Shown: one piece after another, positions 34,424-42,353 of the stretch
Layout: each line of letters starts with the position of its first letter
Position numbering within the stretch: position 1 is the stretch's first letter
Assembly: GCF_001592735.1 (NCBI RefSeq)
Contig: NZ_LUKE01000002.1
Span: forward strand, 205,834-269,833
From: Bdellovibrio bacteriovorus
Lineage (GTDB): Bacteria; Bdellovibrionota; Bdellovibrionia; Bdellovibrionales; Bdellovibrionaceae
DNA length: 64,000 nucleotides
Reading direction: 5' to 3'
The notes under the pieces: model-generated
Database searches by the model: none
The model's input: only the letters and a program-made list of their open reading frames with translations
Told to the model about the DNA's origin: nothing
Made by a program: the position numbers and the translations under genes

Positions 34424-35463
34424 TAAAATCAGTTCGCTTTGTTACAGCCACAGCTCTTATGTTCGCGATGAGCACCCCTGCTTTCGCGACCGAGCGCGTG
34501 TCTGTAAAAGAGTGGGCTCAGAAGTGGGCTGACTCTTTAAACACTAAAAAGGCGTTGGCGTTTAGCACCGCAGACCTAGAACAGAAAACTCTAGGTTTTT
34601 GCAGTGATTGCGATAACAAAACTTTAATGACCAAAGCCCGAAAGGATTTTGAAGCGGGTAAATACGATCAAGCGATCAGCTCTTATAACAAGATTCCTCG
34701 TGCCAATACCTATTGGTTAGACGCCGTGGAAGAAAAAGGCTGGGCTTTTTTCCGTAAAGGCGAATTTGAAAAAACTTTGGCGCAAACTAAGACCTTGCTT
34801 GCTCCTCAGTTTGCGGAAATCACGAATACCGAAGCTTACCTTCTGCAATCTTTAAGTCAGTTAAAGATTTGTGATTACAAAGGTGTTTTTGAAACGCACC
34901 AGGCTTTTAAAGAAAAACAAAAAGCTCGTATCATGGAAGTTCAAGCCTTAGCAAAATCGGGCTGGAATGACTCTTTGACGAAATTTTTGAAAAAAGCTGA
35001 TAAGTTTCCGTTATCCATGGAGGACATGGGTGACAGCGTTACGAAACTGCCTTTGAACATTTACAAAGACATCGAGTTTCAAAAACAGGTTTTAAGATTT
35101 AAAGCTTCCGAAAAAGGAATCGTCTTTGCAGATTCAAAGAACAAATCTGTCGTTGCTAAGTTAGAAAAAATCAACGACGCCGCTTTTAAAGCGCTTAAAA
35201 ACAGAGTGCAAGAACTGGCTCAAGAAGAAACGAACGAGAACTTTAAAATCATTCAGAAGTTAAATCTGGTTGAAGTGGAAGCCATCCAACGCGTTCACAC
35301 CGATCAAGCTTTAACCGATGAAATGTACGCGAAAAAAACATTCAACAAGGTTGATTCGGACAAATTAGTATTTATGGATGACGGTCGCCCTTGGATTGAT
35401 GAACTTGATAAGTTTGAGGTCGCAACGAAATCTTGCGCTCAAGGACTTAGGAGGAAGATGTGA
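34420..35463 (+). CDS. Secreted TPR-like protein of the gliding-like cluster
   Basis: Protein of 347 residues. I start at ATG 34420, which overlaps the OMP stop (ATGA) and begins a signal peptide (FVTATALMFAMSTPAFAT). A cysteine pair (GFCSDCDNK) is followed by TPR-like helices: ARKDFEAGKYDQAISSYNKI and EEKGWAFFRKGEFEKTLAQT near residues 70-130. The C-terminal half is helical and charged. It is a likely periplasmic partner of the larger TPR protein encoded earlier in the operon. Confidence 0.72.
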   Translation: MIKSVRFVTATALMFAMSTPAFATERVSVKEWAQKWADSLNTKKALAFSTADLEQKTLGFCSDCDNKTLMTKARKDFEAGKYDQAISSYNKIPRANTYWLDAVEEKGWAFFRKGEFEKTLAQTKTLLAPQFAEITNTEAYLLQSLSQLKICDYKGVFETHQAFKEKQKARIMEVQALAKSGWNDSLTKFLKKADKFPLSMEDMGDSVTKLPLNIYKDIEFQKQVLRFKASEKGIVFADSKNKSVVAKLEKINDAAFKALKNRVQELAQEETNENFKIIQKLNLVEVEAIQRVHTDQALTDEMYAKKTFNKVDSDKLVFMDDGRPWIDELDKFEVATKSCAQGLRRKM

Positions 35464-36686
35464 GACATTTAACTGCCGCCGCTATATATATCGCGGCATT
35501 CCTTTTATTTGCCGCTTGCAGCCCTGAGTCGTCTTCGTACATCTCTCAACGTCCGGTGCAAAACGAGACGATTGAGTCACCGAAATACGACAAACTGCCA
35601 GAACAAACCTTTGAATGGGTGACTTTAGACGGTGGCCAAAGCCAACTGGATTTCAACCCGCAATTGGATATCTTGTTTGTGACGGACAATTCAGAAAGCA
35701 TGAAGGGTGCGCAAGAGAATTTGTTCAAAAATATGGACAAATTCACTCGCAGCATCACTAAAAACAAAATGATCGATTACCATGTCGGAGTGATTTCGAC
35801 GTGGGACGGTTCGGAAGCTTACCTTAAAGCGAATCAAAAATATGGTATTGGCGAGCTTCGCTATATTAAAGATAGCAAAGGCCAAAGCTATAACCGTCGT
35901 TTCGTGATCAAAACAGATTCTAAAGATATCTTAGCGTCGACTTTAAAAATCGGTGCGGTTCCTTTAGCTCAAGGTGGTCCAGAGAATGAGGAGTTCTTCT
36001 CTCCCCTTTCGGCGGCCATTCAGAAAACCGGTCGTGGGGCGGCGAATGAAGAGTTCTTCCGCGAGAACGCTCAATTGGTTGTGATCTTTTTGACCGATGC
36101 GGATGATTCAGCCTCCGGTGACCCAAAAGATATCGTGAAAGAATTGATCGCCTTCAAGGGCGGACGTAAAGATAAAGTTTCTATTTACGGTGTTTTGGTG
36201 AATAAAAAGGACAAAGATGACACGAAGGACTGGGCGTTACGCGTTCACCCTAAATATCACCCTGAGTGCTTTAAAAAAGAAGGCAAAAAACAAGTTCAGA
36301 TTTCAGGATGTGGTCCTTTCGGTCCAGAGCGTATCGAAGCGGCGATTTTAGAAGCCAATAAGTATGACGGAACACCGGCAGAAATCCTAAAGAAATTCAT
36401 CGTCAATATCAATTCCGCAAACTTCGGTACGGAATTGGGTTCGGTGGGTGATTCGATTTCGATCAAAACTTTGCGCAAAGAAATCTTCTTGGGAAACTTG
36501 GCGCCAAGATCTGTTGACGGCAAACCGTTAATCAAGGTCAGCTATGGCAAACAAGTGATCAACCAAGGTAAAGGTGGTTGGTTGTACAACGCTGAAAACA
36601 ACTCGGTTGTTCTTTCTGGCGATATTGACTACCAATACGTTGAGGGTGCGAAATTCACCGTTCAAGTCAGCCCACTGACTTACTAG
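35460..36686 (+). CDS. VWA-domain lipoprotein, last gene of the gliding-like operon
   Basis: Lipoprotein of 408 residues: signal peptide ending LLFAACSPES (Cys near residue 20). Residues ~60-300 form a von Willebrand factor A domain: first strand with MIDAS motif LDILFVTDNSESM (D-x-S-x-S intact), HVGVISTWDG strand, and VVIFLTDADDSASGD as the later Asp motif. A C-terminal beta-rich region (IKVSYGKQVIN, FTVQVSPLTY) follows. A metal-dependent adhesion or protein-binding role at the membrane is likely. The start is GTG 35460 with GGAGGAAG upstream, overlapping the previous stop (GTGA). A strong terminator follows. Confidence 0.8.
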   Translation: MRHLTAAAIYIAAFLLFAACSPESSSYISQRPVQNETIESPKYDKLPEQTFEWVTLDGGQSQLDFNPQLDILFVTDNSESMKGAQENLFKNMDKFTRSITKNKMIDYHVGVISTWDGSEAYLKANQKYGIGELRYIKDSKGQSYNRRFVIKTDSKDILASTLKIGAVPLAQGGPENEEFFSPLSAAIQKTGRGAANEEFFRENAQLVVIFLTDADDSASGDPKDIVKELIAFKGGRKDKVSIYGVLVNKKDKDDTKDWALRVHPKYHPECFKKEGKKQVQISGCGPFGPERIEAAILEANKYDGTPAEILKKFIVNINSANFGTELGSVGDSISIKTLRKEIFLGNLAPRSVDGKPLIKVSYGKQVINQGKGGWLYNAENNSVVLSGDIDYQYVEGAKFTVQVSPLTY

Positions 36687-36709
36687 ATTCAAAATTCAAA
36701 TTTGAATCT
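36685..36709. repeat. AT-rich inverted repeat after the VWA gene
   Basis: AGATTCAAA (36685-36693) and TTTGAATCT (36701-36709) form a 9-bp inverted repeat around ATTCAAA. It contains two overlapping copies of the heptamer seen (on the other strand) as an 11-copy array at 63750. It is immediately upstream of the main terminator. Confidence 0.5.
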
Positions 36710-36712
36710 CTA

Positions 36713-36746
36713 AAAACCCCGGCCACACACCGGGGTTTTATTTTTT
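36713..36746. terminator. Strong intrinsic terminator
   Basis: AAAACCCCGG pairs with CCGGGGTTTT around a seven-base loop, followed on the plus strand by ATTTTTTT. It ends the ten-gene operon. Its A-rich left side would also serve the convergent minus-strand gene ending at 36738, so it is bidirectional. Confidence 0.88.
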
Positions 36747-37484
36747 TAGCTTGATCACCGTCAGCGCGTTGACGTTCGATCGGACATCACGATCATTAAT
36801 CCACAGATAACCATCTTCACAAACTCTTTGAAACTCGGGCGCATAAAGAGCGCAACTTTTTCCCCAAGAGTTTCTTAGTTTAAACTCACAGGTCTGCGTG
36901 TTATCGTTCCAGCGCATCCCCACAATACTGCTTTCATGCAAATTATCAAAACTTGGCTGCGCAGCTCTTCCTTTCTCAAGAAAAGTCGTACTGTACCCGA
37001 TGCTGACAGGATTGCCCGCTTTCAGAAATGACGCCAGCTTGTTAGAAATCTCATGCATTCTAGGCACGCTCGTCAAGGACCATTGTTCGATCTCCATGGG
37101 TTTCATGGGAACGCGCGGAGAACACAGGCCATCGATATTTTTTCGCAGCTCTTTAAGGGACTCGTTATTAAGCTGATCAACCCAAGCCGCCGCGCCATTA
37201 AACATATCATACCCTTTCGGCGCGCATAGCTGCATATAAGCCTCCTCAGAGGGAGCTTTAGGCAAAGGCATCCACTTTCTTTCGTATTTATCCCGGTCCC
37301 GTTTTCCACCAAGCTTTACGGTCTTGGTGTTTTGTCCCATGAGTGCAAGAGTTCGCTCTCCAAGGTAATAATTAACTCCATTATCGACCAAAGAGCCTTC
37401 AGATTTAAGTTGGCTTTCAAGGCAGGCTCCGCGTCCGTTAGCCTGATAAGCCAACGTGGCTAGCCCCTTGCCTTCTCCTGCCAA
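36738..37484 (-). CDS. C1 (papain)-like peptidase fragment, N-terminal half missing
   Basis: Open frame of 248 codons covering only the second half of a papain-like protein. The histidine box (NLHESSIVGMRW) and asparagine box (FKLRNSWGKSC) are present near residues 180-210, and ALTVIKL ends it. The catalytic-cysteine half (QG.C..C/SWAF region) and any signal peptide are absent. The frame opens at TTG 37484, preceded two codons earlier by an in-frame TAA, with no good ribosome binding site. It may be a 5'-truncated or frameshifted gene. It is not safe to assume activity. Confidence 0.55.
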   Translation of the reverse strand: MAGEGKGLATLAYQANGRGACLESQLKSEGSLVDNGVNYYLGERTLALMGQNTKTVKLGGKRDRDKYERKWMPLPKAPSEEAYMQLCAPKGYDMFNGAAAWVDQLNNESLKELRKNIDGLCSPRVPMKPMEIEQWSLTSVPRMHEISNKLASFLKAGNPVSIGYSTTFLEKGRAAQPSFDNLHESSIVGMRWNDNTQTCEFKLRNSWGKSCALYAPEFQRVCEDGYLWINDRDVRSNVNALTVIKLKK

Positions 37485-37506
37485 ACCCCTTTAGATCGAC
37501 TTTTTT

Positions 37507-37576
37507 GGTATCAATTTTAGATCTTTATTTCATGTTTTTAGCCATTTTATCGAAATTTGGATCATTTTTTGATACC
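37507..37576. promoter_or_regulatory. Inverted repeat GGTATCAA...TTGATACC in regulator upstream region
   Basis: GGTATCAA at 37507-37514 and TTGATACC at 37569-37576 are perfect 8-bp inverted copies separated by 54 bp of AT-rich DNA. They lie 84 bp before the 45-residue small gene and the HTH regulator gene. They may be paired binding sites for that regulator. Seen directly; role inferred. Confidence 0.35.
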
Positions 37577-37659
37577 TTCGGAAACGCCGTTGCGGGCCTT
37601 GGCAAGTTCGGGCACTTTCATTTTCAAGCAGTCATGCTTAAAAAACAAGGAGCTAGAAA

Positions 37660-37797
37660 ATGAGAACAATGCTTTTGATGATCGTTTCTTTAGGACACAA
37701 AGTTATCAACGGAAACTGCGAATTCAGCACCCCTTCTTATCACCGTTTCAATGTTTTAGGTGGTGGCGCTTTCGTGGTGAGTGAACAACAAGATTAA
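37660..37797 (+). CDS. Putative 45-residue small protein upstream of HTH regulator
   Basis: Short open frame from ATG 37660 to TAA 37797, with a good ribosome binding site (AAGGAGCTAGAAA). The product begins MRTMLLMIVSLG, weakly hydrophobic, contains one cysteine (NGNCEF), a glycine run (VLGGGAFVV), and ends SEQQD. It ends 21 bp before the HTH regulator gene and is likely co-transcribed with it. It could be a small regulator partner, a leader peptide or a secreted peptide. Not recognised. Confidence 0.5.
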   Translation: MRTMLLMIVSLGHKVINGNCEFSTPSYHRFNVLGGGAFVVSEQQD

Positions 37798-37818
37798 TCT
37801 TAAAAAAAAGGCACTAAG

Positions 37819-38628
37819 ATGAGCAACTTTAAATCAGAACAAATCAAGACCGTGATCAAGGATCTTTTAAAAAAGAAAAAACTGACTTACGAAAACGTCG
37901 CCGAAGAACTTGAGTGCTCGGTGCCGACCGTGAAGCGCATTTTAGGCCCTGAAGAGTTAAGCCTTCCCCGTTTGCTTCAGCTTTGTGAACTTTTAGATGT
38001 AACTTTCGGGGAAATTGAAACCCTTATCCACATCAAAAAAGACGACCAAGAAGAGTTCACTTTGCCACAACAAGAATTCTTGGCTAAGAACTCTTCGTAC
38101 CTAGCTTATTTTATCGCGCTGTATTCCTTCACTCCGGAACAAATTGCCGAAAAATATAAGCTAAACGCACGTTCAACAGACAAATACCTGCTTCAGCTTG
38201 AAAAGCTCGAGCTGATCAAAGTCACCGGTAAGCTGCGCGTAAAGCCGGCGTTTAAAAACCTTCCAGGGCTAGGTCATGGAGTTTTGGCCAAAGCATACTA
38301 TCGAAATTTTATTAGCAAAGGCGCAGAATTCTTTATTCAGAATATCTCTGACGAGCTAAGTGCTTACAACCCTAAGTCCGAAGATAAGATACCTAAAGGC
38401 TTTAGCATGAATGCCACCAAAGTCAGTCGCGAGTCTTACACGAAGTTCGTGCATGAACAAAATAAAGCCCGCGAAGCCTTTATGAAGCTTGCTTCTTACG
38501 AAGAAAAATCTTTACCGGAATCCGAGCTGCAGACGATGGTCATCATGCACGCTTTCACCATCGTGGATAACGAAGACAAAGTACTTAAAATCGTTGAGAA
38601 CACTTTAGGAGAAATTAAAAACCTTTAG
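37819..38628 (+). CDS. XRE-type HTH regulator with long effector domain
   Basis: Protein of 269 residues. The N-terminal ~65 residues are a Cro/CI-type helix-turn-helix (TYENVAEELECSVPTVKRIL, then LPRLLQLCELLDVTFGEIE). The rest is helical with a second HTH-like segment (FTPEQIAEKYKLNARSTDKYLLQLEKLELI) that could be a winged helix, and a C-terminal domain with EKSLPESELQTMV. It recalls TIGR02147-type two-HTH regulators but lacks their DWTYYP core. AAGGCAC precedes the ATG. Target unknown. Confidence 0.75.
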   Translation: MSNFKSEQIKTVIKDLLKKKKLTYENVAEELECSVPTVKRILGPEELSLPRLLQLCELLDVTFGEIETLIHIKKDDQEEFTLPQQEFLAKNSSYLAYFIALYSFTPEQIAEKYKLNARSTDKYLLQLEKLELIKVTGKLRVKPAFKNLPGLGHGVLAKAYYRNFISKGAEFFIQNISDELSAYNPKSEDKIPKGFSMNATKVSRESYTKFVHEQNKAREAFMKLASYEEKSLPESELQTMVIMHAFTIVDNEDKVLKIVENTLGEIKNL

Positions 38629-38631
38629 TTT

Positions 38632-38651
38632 GAAGTTTAAACCTAAACTTC
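38632..38651. terminator. Small hairpin between convergent genes
   Basis: GAAGTTTA and TAAACTTC form a perfect 8-bp stem with loop AACC, spanning the end of the HTH gene region and the last codons of dtd. AT-rich and without T-run, so only a weak candidate terminator. Confidence 0.35.
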
Positions 38652-39080
38652 CAAAATCAAAGTCACGGGGCCGTCATTAAGAAGATCCACCTTCATGTCG
38701 CCCCCGAAGACGCCACCCAGGGTTTTAACCCCTTCTGCACGACTTAGCTGCAATGATTTTTCATAAAGGACTTTAGCGGCATCAGGTTTTTCGGCATTCA
38801 CAAAACTGGGCCGACTGCCGCGGCTGACATCACCCAATAATGTGAATTGAGAAACGATCAGATGCTCTCCTTGGATATCTTTAACAGACAAGTTCATCTT
38901 GCCTTCGGCATCAGGAAAAATTCGCAAAGCACAGATCTTTGTTATCATCTTTTTAAGCTGTTCTTCACTATCACCTTGAGCGATCCCCAAGAGTGTTAAT
39001 AAACCCGGGCCAATTGAGGAAATCAATTGCCCATCCACGGTGACACTGGCTCTTTTAGCTCTTTGAACGACGGCTTTCAT
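38643..39080 (-). CDS. dtd: D-aminoacyl-tRNA deacylase
   Basis: Proofreading enzyme of 145 residues that removes D-amino acids (and glycine) mischarged on tRNA. The family motifs are complete: start [15 protein letters not shown], the active-site SQFTLLGD near residue 78, and the C-terminal cross-subunit motif [10 protein letters not shown] (N-x-G-P-V-T). Length is exactly typical. It is a cytoplasmic homodimer in known cases. The gene stands alone between a convergent regulator gene and an upstream same-strand gene. Confidence 0.95.
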   Translation of the reverse strand: MKAVVQRAKRASVTVDGQLISSIGPGLLTLLGIAQGDSEEQLKKMITKICALRIFPDAEGKMNLSVKDIQGEHLIVSQFTLLGDVSRGSRPSFVNAEKPDAAKVLYEKSLQLSRAEGVKTLGGVFGGDMKVDLLNDGPVTLILEV

Positions 39081-39111
39081 GCCCTAGGATTCTAAGATAA
39101 AAAAATACGCT

Positions 39112-40053
39112 TTACAACGACGCGCAGGATGCTGCCGGATTATAAACAGGCCAAGATGTCGTATCAGTATCAGTCAATCCCATTTCTGGGTGAGCACGTC
39201 CCAAAAATCCCTCTTGAACCATGACTTCTCGCACGGGCACTAAGAGATCTGAGAAATCATTGACCCCTAAAAAGGTGTCTTTATTAATAACCCAAGCACT
39301 TTCAGGGGAAGGATGAATTAGGGCCAAGCACTGTCCGTTTTCAAAGCAGCCGTTCTGGTCTGGCGTTGAATTCATGCCGACCTCAATACTTTCCCCGCGT
39401 CGATCCAAGATCTCACAACCCGCAGCATCCCTTAAGATCCCTTCACGAGTGATAAATCCGCCATCTAAAGAGAACTGGGTCTCTTCTTCGCATCGTCGTA
39501 CAAACAATCCATTTTGCGAAGCCACGTTAAGGATTCCCTGCTTAGAAGGGCTTTCTATTTCTGCGCCATAAATAATGCCGGAAAAAATAGCTTCAACTTC
39601 ACGGCTAAAGTTGCGACAGTCCCGCATCCCCAAAACTTTCATGTTATTATCGACAAACACCTCAGAAAAAGTTCCTTTGCCGCACCCTTCGCTATGAATC
39701 TGAATTCGGTGTGCTTCCACTTCATTTTTAATATTGGTCATAGAAAATGCCCTTAAACGCATTTCACCCTGCAACGGAATATCCAGATTTTTTTCTTTAA
39801 GCAGACAATAGTATTTATCTAAACCCGAAAACTCTTGTTGATCTACGGTCGTCGCGGGCCTGCGCTCTGGCGCTTTTTCTGGAACCAAATCCTCAGCCTT
39901 CACTTCAAGCGCAGGAATTAAAGGAACTGACTCGGGGGCAAGGATTTCGCTCGCCGAAGTTTCCTTTGTCGTTTTTTCTTCAAAATTTTGGATTTTATAA
40001 AAAAGAATCGCCGAGCCGAGTATCGCTGAAACTAACAACACTTTTTTCTGCAT
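39112..40053 (-). CDS. Membrane-anchored or secreted protein of unknown function
   Basis: Protein of 313 residues. Residues ~4-20 (KVLLVSAILGSAILFYKI) form a single N-terminal membrane helix or uncleaved signal, followed by an acidic, Pro/Glu-rich linker to residue ~75. The periplasmic part has about ten cysteines (DKYYCLLKE, EGCGKGT, MRDCRNF, RRCEEE, AAGCEIL, NGCFENGQC, AASCAS), suggesting a disulfide-rich beta domain. Not recognised. It ends 31 bp before dtd on the same strand. Confidence 0.65.
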   Translation of the reverse strand: MQKKVLLVSAILGSAILFYKIQNFEEKTTKETSASEILAPESVPLIPALEVKAEDLVPEKAPERRPATTVDQQEFSGLDKYYCLLKEKNLDIPLQGEMRLRAFSMTNIKNEVEAHRIQIHSEGCGKGTFSEVFVDNNMKVLGMRDCRNFSREVEAIFSGIIYGAEIESPSKQGILNVASQNGLFVRRCEEETQFSLDGGFITREGILRDAAGCEILDRRGESIEVGMNSTPDQNGCFENGQCLALIHPSPESAWVINKDTFLGVNDFSDLLVPVREVMVQEGFLGRAHPEMGLTDTDTTSWPVYNPAASCASL

Positions 40054-40132
40054 TTAGAAAGGCTAGCAGCAAGAATGCCTTTTTCAGAGGGGAAAATCGT
40101 CAGGTATCAAAATGAGACCCTGGAATTTTGAC

Positions 40133-40155
40133 GCCTGTCGAGGGGATCGACAGGC
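40133..40155. terminator. Perfect 9-bp hairpin after the histidine kinase gene
   Basis: GCCTGTCGA and TCGACAGGC enclose the loop GGGGA. It lies ten bases beyond the stop of the minus-strand kinase gene. No clear T-run follows on the minus strand, so termination is likely but not certain. Confidence 0.5.
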
Positions 40156-40164
40156 TTAAAACCC

Positions 40165-42303
40165 TTAGACAGTGAACTCCACCCGTGTGGTGTCGGTAAA
40201 TAGCAGTTCTTCGAATTGCGCTTTGGTGAAGATAATATCCGCTAAACGCCCGGCCATGTCGTGAATCTCTGCATTGTTACCTAAAGAGGTGCACAGGACC
40301 TTTTGCACAGACTTGCCTTGCAGGGACTCTAAAACTTGAAAGCCCGTTTTGTCCGAATTCTCAAAAATAAGATCCGTGATCACCGTCCCAGATACTTCAC
40401 CTTTGTATTTTTCAAATTCATCCGGTGACGAGTACCCGACCACGTGAGCCCCTAAGTCTTGTAAGCGCTTTAGCCATCTTTCGCGAACGGTGTTGTTATC
40501 TTCAAGTAAAATCACATTGCGATGAAGGTGCAAAACTTGTGGCACAAGACCGCTAGAAAAAGTTAAAAGAAAATGCGCGCCTGGAGTCTTATCTTGCAAG
40601 ACCGCATCGCCGCTCAGTCCCTTGAAAGTCTCACGCACTTGCCACAAACCTAAACCCGAACCATCGGCTTTATTGTGAGTTTCGCCGCGCTCAAAAATCC
40701 GTGCTCGAATTTCTGCCGGCACTCCGGGACCATTATCGCTGAGCTCAATTTCAATCATGCCGTCTTTGACCTTCTTAACATTCAAGCGCACTTCGACCGG
40801 GACATTTTTAGCCGCCGCCTCTAATGAGTTATTAAGCATGTTTGAAATCGCACGTTCTATCGCCGTCGGGTCTGAGGTCTTTACCAAAACATCTGGAGGG
40901 CACTGCAGGTGAATCTTTAAACGTGTCCACGATTTTTCGTAAGCGTCTTTAAGTTCGGCTAAAACTTCTGACAAGTTTAAAACTTGCGCCGCAGCCCCTT
41001 CATACAATCCGCCGCTGCGGAATTTCTTTAACAGATCATCGGAAATACGATGCAGGCGCACGATGGATTTATCAATCAGATCGGCGGCTTCCGGATTTAT
41101 GTTGCCTTTGTATTCGTTGGCAATCATCAACGCCGTTAACGGCGAGCGCATATCATGCGCCACTTGCGTGGCGATTTTAAGACCTTGTTCGGCGCGCGCG
41201 GATTTAACAACTAAGTTTGAACGCAAACGCTGCATTTCCAAATCGGCCACTTGACGGTCGCGCAGACGCAAGTGACGAATCAAAAGCAAAGGTGCTATGA
41301 AAAAATGCGCCAGCATCAAAACAAAAGGAACTTCAAGCAGAAACAAAAGCTTATTAAAGAAGTACAAACTTGCAAAAGCGATCACAAAATAAGACAGGAT
41401 CACGGCCCCACCCCAGAGTGTCGCCGCCACCGGACTTAAGAAAAGAACTCCACACAGATACGCAAACACGAAAATGAAGGCAAAAATCTGCCGTGATGTG
41501 CGCATAAATCTGTCCACGGCATCTTTTTGAATCAAAGTCTCTAAATCCAAAGCCACGCGCTGGGAAAGCGTCATGTAATCGCCACTGATGGCCGATCCCC
41601 ATCCATCGTCATTCATCACATCATCTAATCCAAGAATAAGGATCTGACCTTCCACGCTTTTTGGCAGCTGGTTTAACAAAATAATTGGAGCGACTGCGGG
41701 ATGACGATAACGAAGATGAGTTTGCAGACTGATCTCCCAAGGATAGGTGGGAAAGTCTTCGACCTTCGATGAAATGCCATACTTACCTAAGACACCCATC
41801 AAAGGATGATCAATGCTTGGATCATTGACGTCATAATCAATAATCAATCTGCGCGTCATCCCGTCACTACCGCGATCTTGAGTTAACGGAATAAAAACAT
41901 GCTGAGTTTTTTTAAAGTCGGGATGCTGAGCCAGACTTAAAGGATCTTTATCAGGATAGTTTGAGTAAAAATATAAATTCGGGTGACCCGAGGCGAACTT
42001 CACGAACTCTTGAATTTCAGCACTTGAGGCATTTTTCAATGGCAGCGGTAAAGTCGAAATGACAAAAAGAGGCTTTTGATCTAAAAGCACCTGCAGATTT
42101 TTTTGAATGGCCGCGAAGTTTTCAGGGATGGCCGATCCGACAACCGCGACTTTTCCCGAAGGGGCGGGGCGCGGTAAGGTGAGCATCATAAAATCATTGA
42201 GCTTTGCTCCGACTGAAATACCCCAGTCTTGCAGAAAATTACTTACCAGCGGATGGATCATTAAGAAGCTGATTAAAAGGCATCCTAAAAGTTTCTTTTT
42301 CAT
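40165..42303 (-). CDS. CHASE2-like hybrid sensor histidine kinase with C-terminal receiver
   Basis: Membrane sensor of 712 residues. The N-terminal helix (LLGCLLISFLMIHPLV) is followed by a CHASE2-type periplasmic domain to residue ~265, then three closely packed membrane helices (IFAFIFVFAYLCGVLFL, ATLWGGAVILSYFVIAF, LFLLEVPFVLMLAHFFI) as CHASE2 proteins have. The kinase core has H-box VAHDMRSPLTAL, N-box MLNNSLEAA, G1 DNGPGVP and G2 GSGLGLWQV. A receiver domain ends the protein: ILLEDNN acidic pair, phospho-acceptor in VITDLIF, Lys in TKAQF. I start at ATG 42303; GTG 42306 is possible. Signal and output partner unknown. Confidence 0.85.
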   Translation of the reverse strand: MKKKLLGCLLISFLMIHPLVSNFLQDWGISVGAKLNDFMMLTLPRPAPSGKVAVVGSAIPENFAAIQKNLQVLLDQKPLFVISTLPLPLKNASSAEIQEFVKFASGHPNLYFYSNYPDKDPLSLAQHPDFKKTQHVFIPLTQDRGSDGMTRRLIIDYDVNDPSIDHPLMGVLGKYGISSKVEDFPTYPWEISLQTHLRYRHPAVAPIILLNQLPKSVEGQILILGLDDVMNDDGWGSAISGDYMTLSQRVALDLETLIQKDAVDRFMRTSRQIFAFIFVFAYLCGVLFLSPVAATLWGGAVILSYFVIAFASLYFFNKLLFLLEVPFVLMLAHFFIAPLLLIRHLRLRDRQVADLEMQRLRSNLVVKSARAEQGLKIATQVAHDMRSPLTALMIANEYKGNINPEAADLIDKSIVRLHRISDDLLKKFRSGGLYEGAAAQVLNLSEVLAELKDAYEKSWTRLKIHLQCPPDVLVKTSDPTAIERAISNMLNNSLEAAAKNVPVEVRLNVKKVKDGMIEIELSDNGPGVPAEIRARIFERGETHNKADGSGLGLWQVRETFKGLSGDAVLQDKTPGAHFLLTFSSGLVPQVLHLHRNVILLEDNNTVRERWLKRLQDLGAHVVGYSSPDEFEKYKGEVSGTVITDLIFENSDKTGFQVLESLQGKSVQKVLCTSLGNNAEIHDMAGRLADIIFTKAQFEELLFTDTTRVEFTV

Positions 42304-42320
42304 CACAAGGCTTTCTTCAA

Positions 42321-42348
42321 AAAAGAAAAGCCGGGTTTCCCCGGCTTT
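42321..42348 (-). terminator. Intrinsic terminator downstream of infC
   Basis: AAAGCCGGG and CCCGGCTTT pair around TTTC. On the minus strand the stem is followed by TCTTTTTT. It begins six bases beyond the infC stop and separates thrS-infC from the kinase gene, so the classical downstream genes rpmI and rplT are not on this transcript. Confidence 0.88.
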
Positions 42349-42353
42349 GACAT

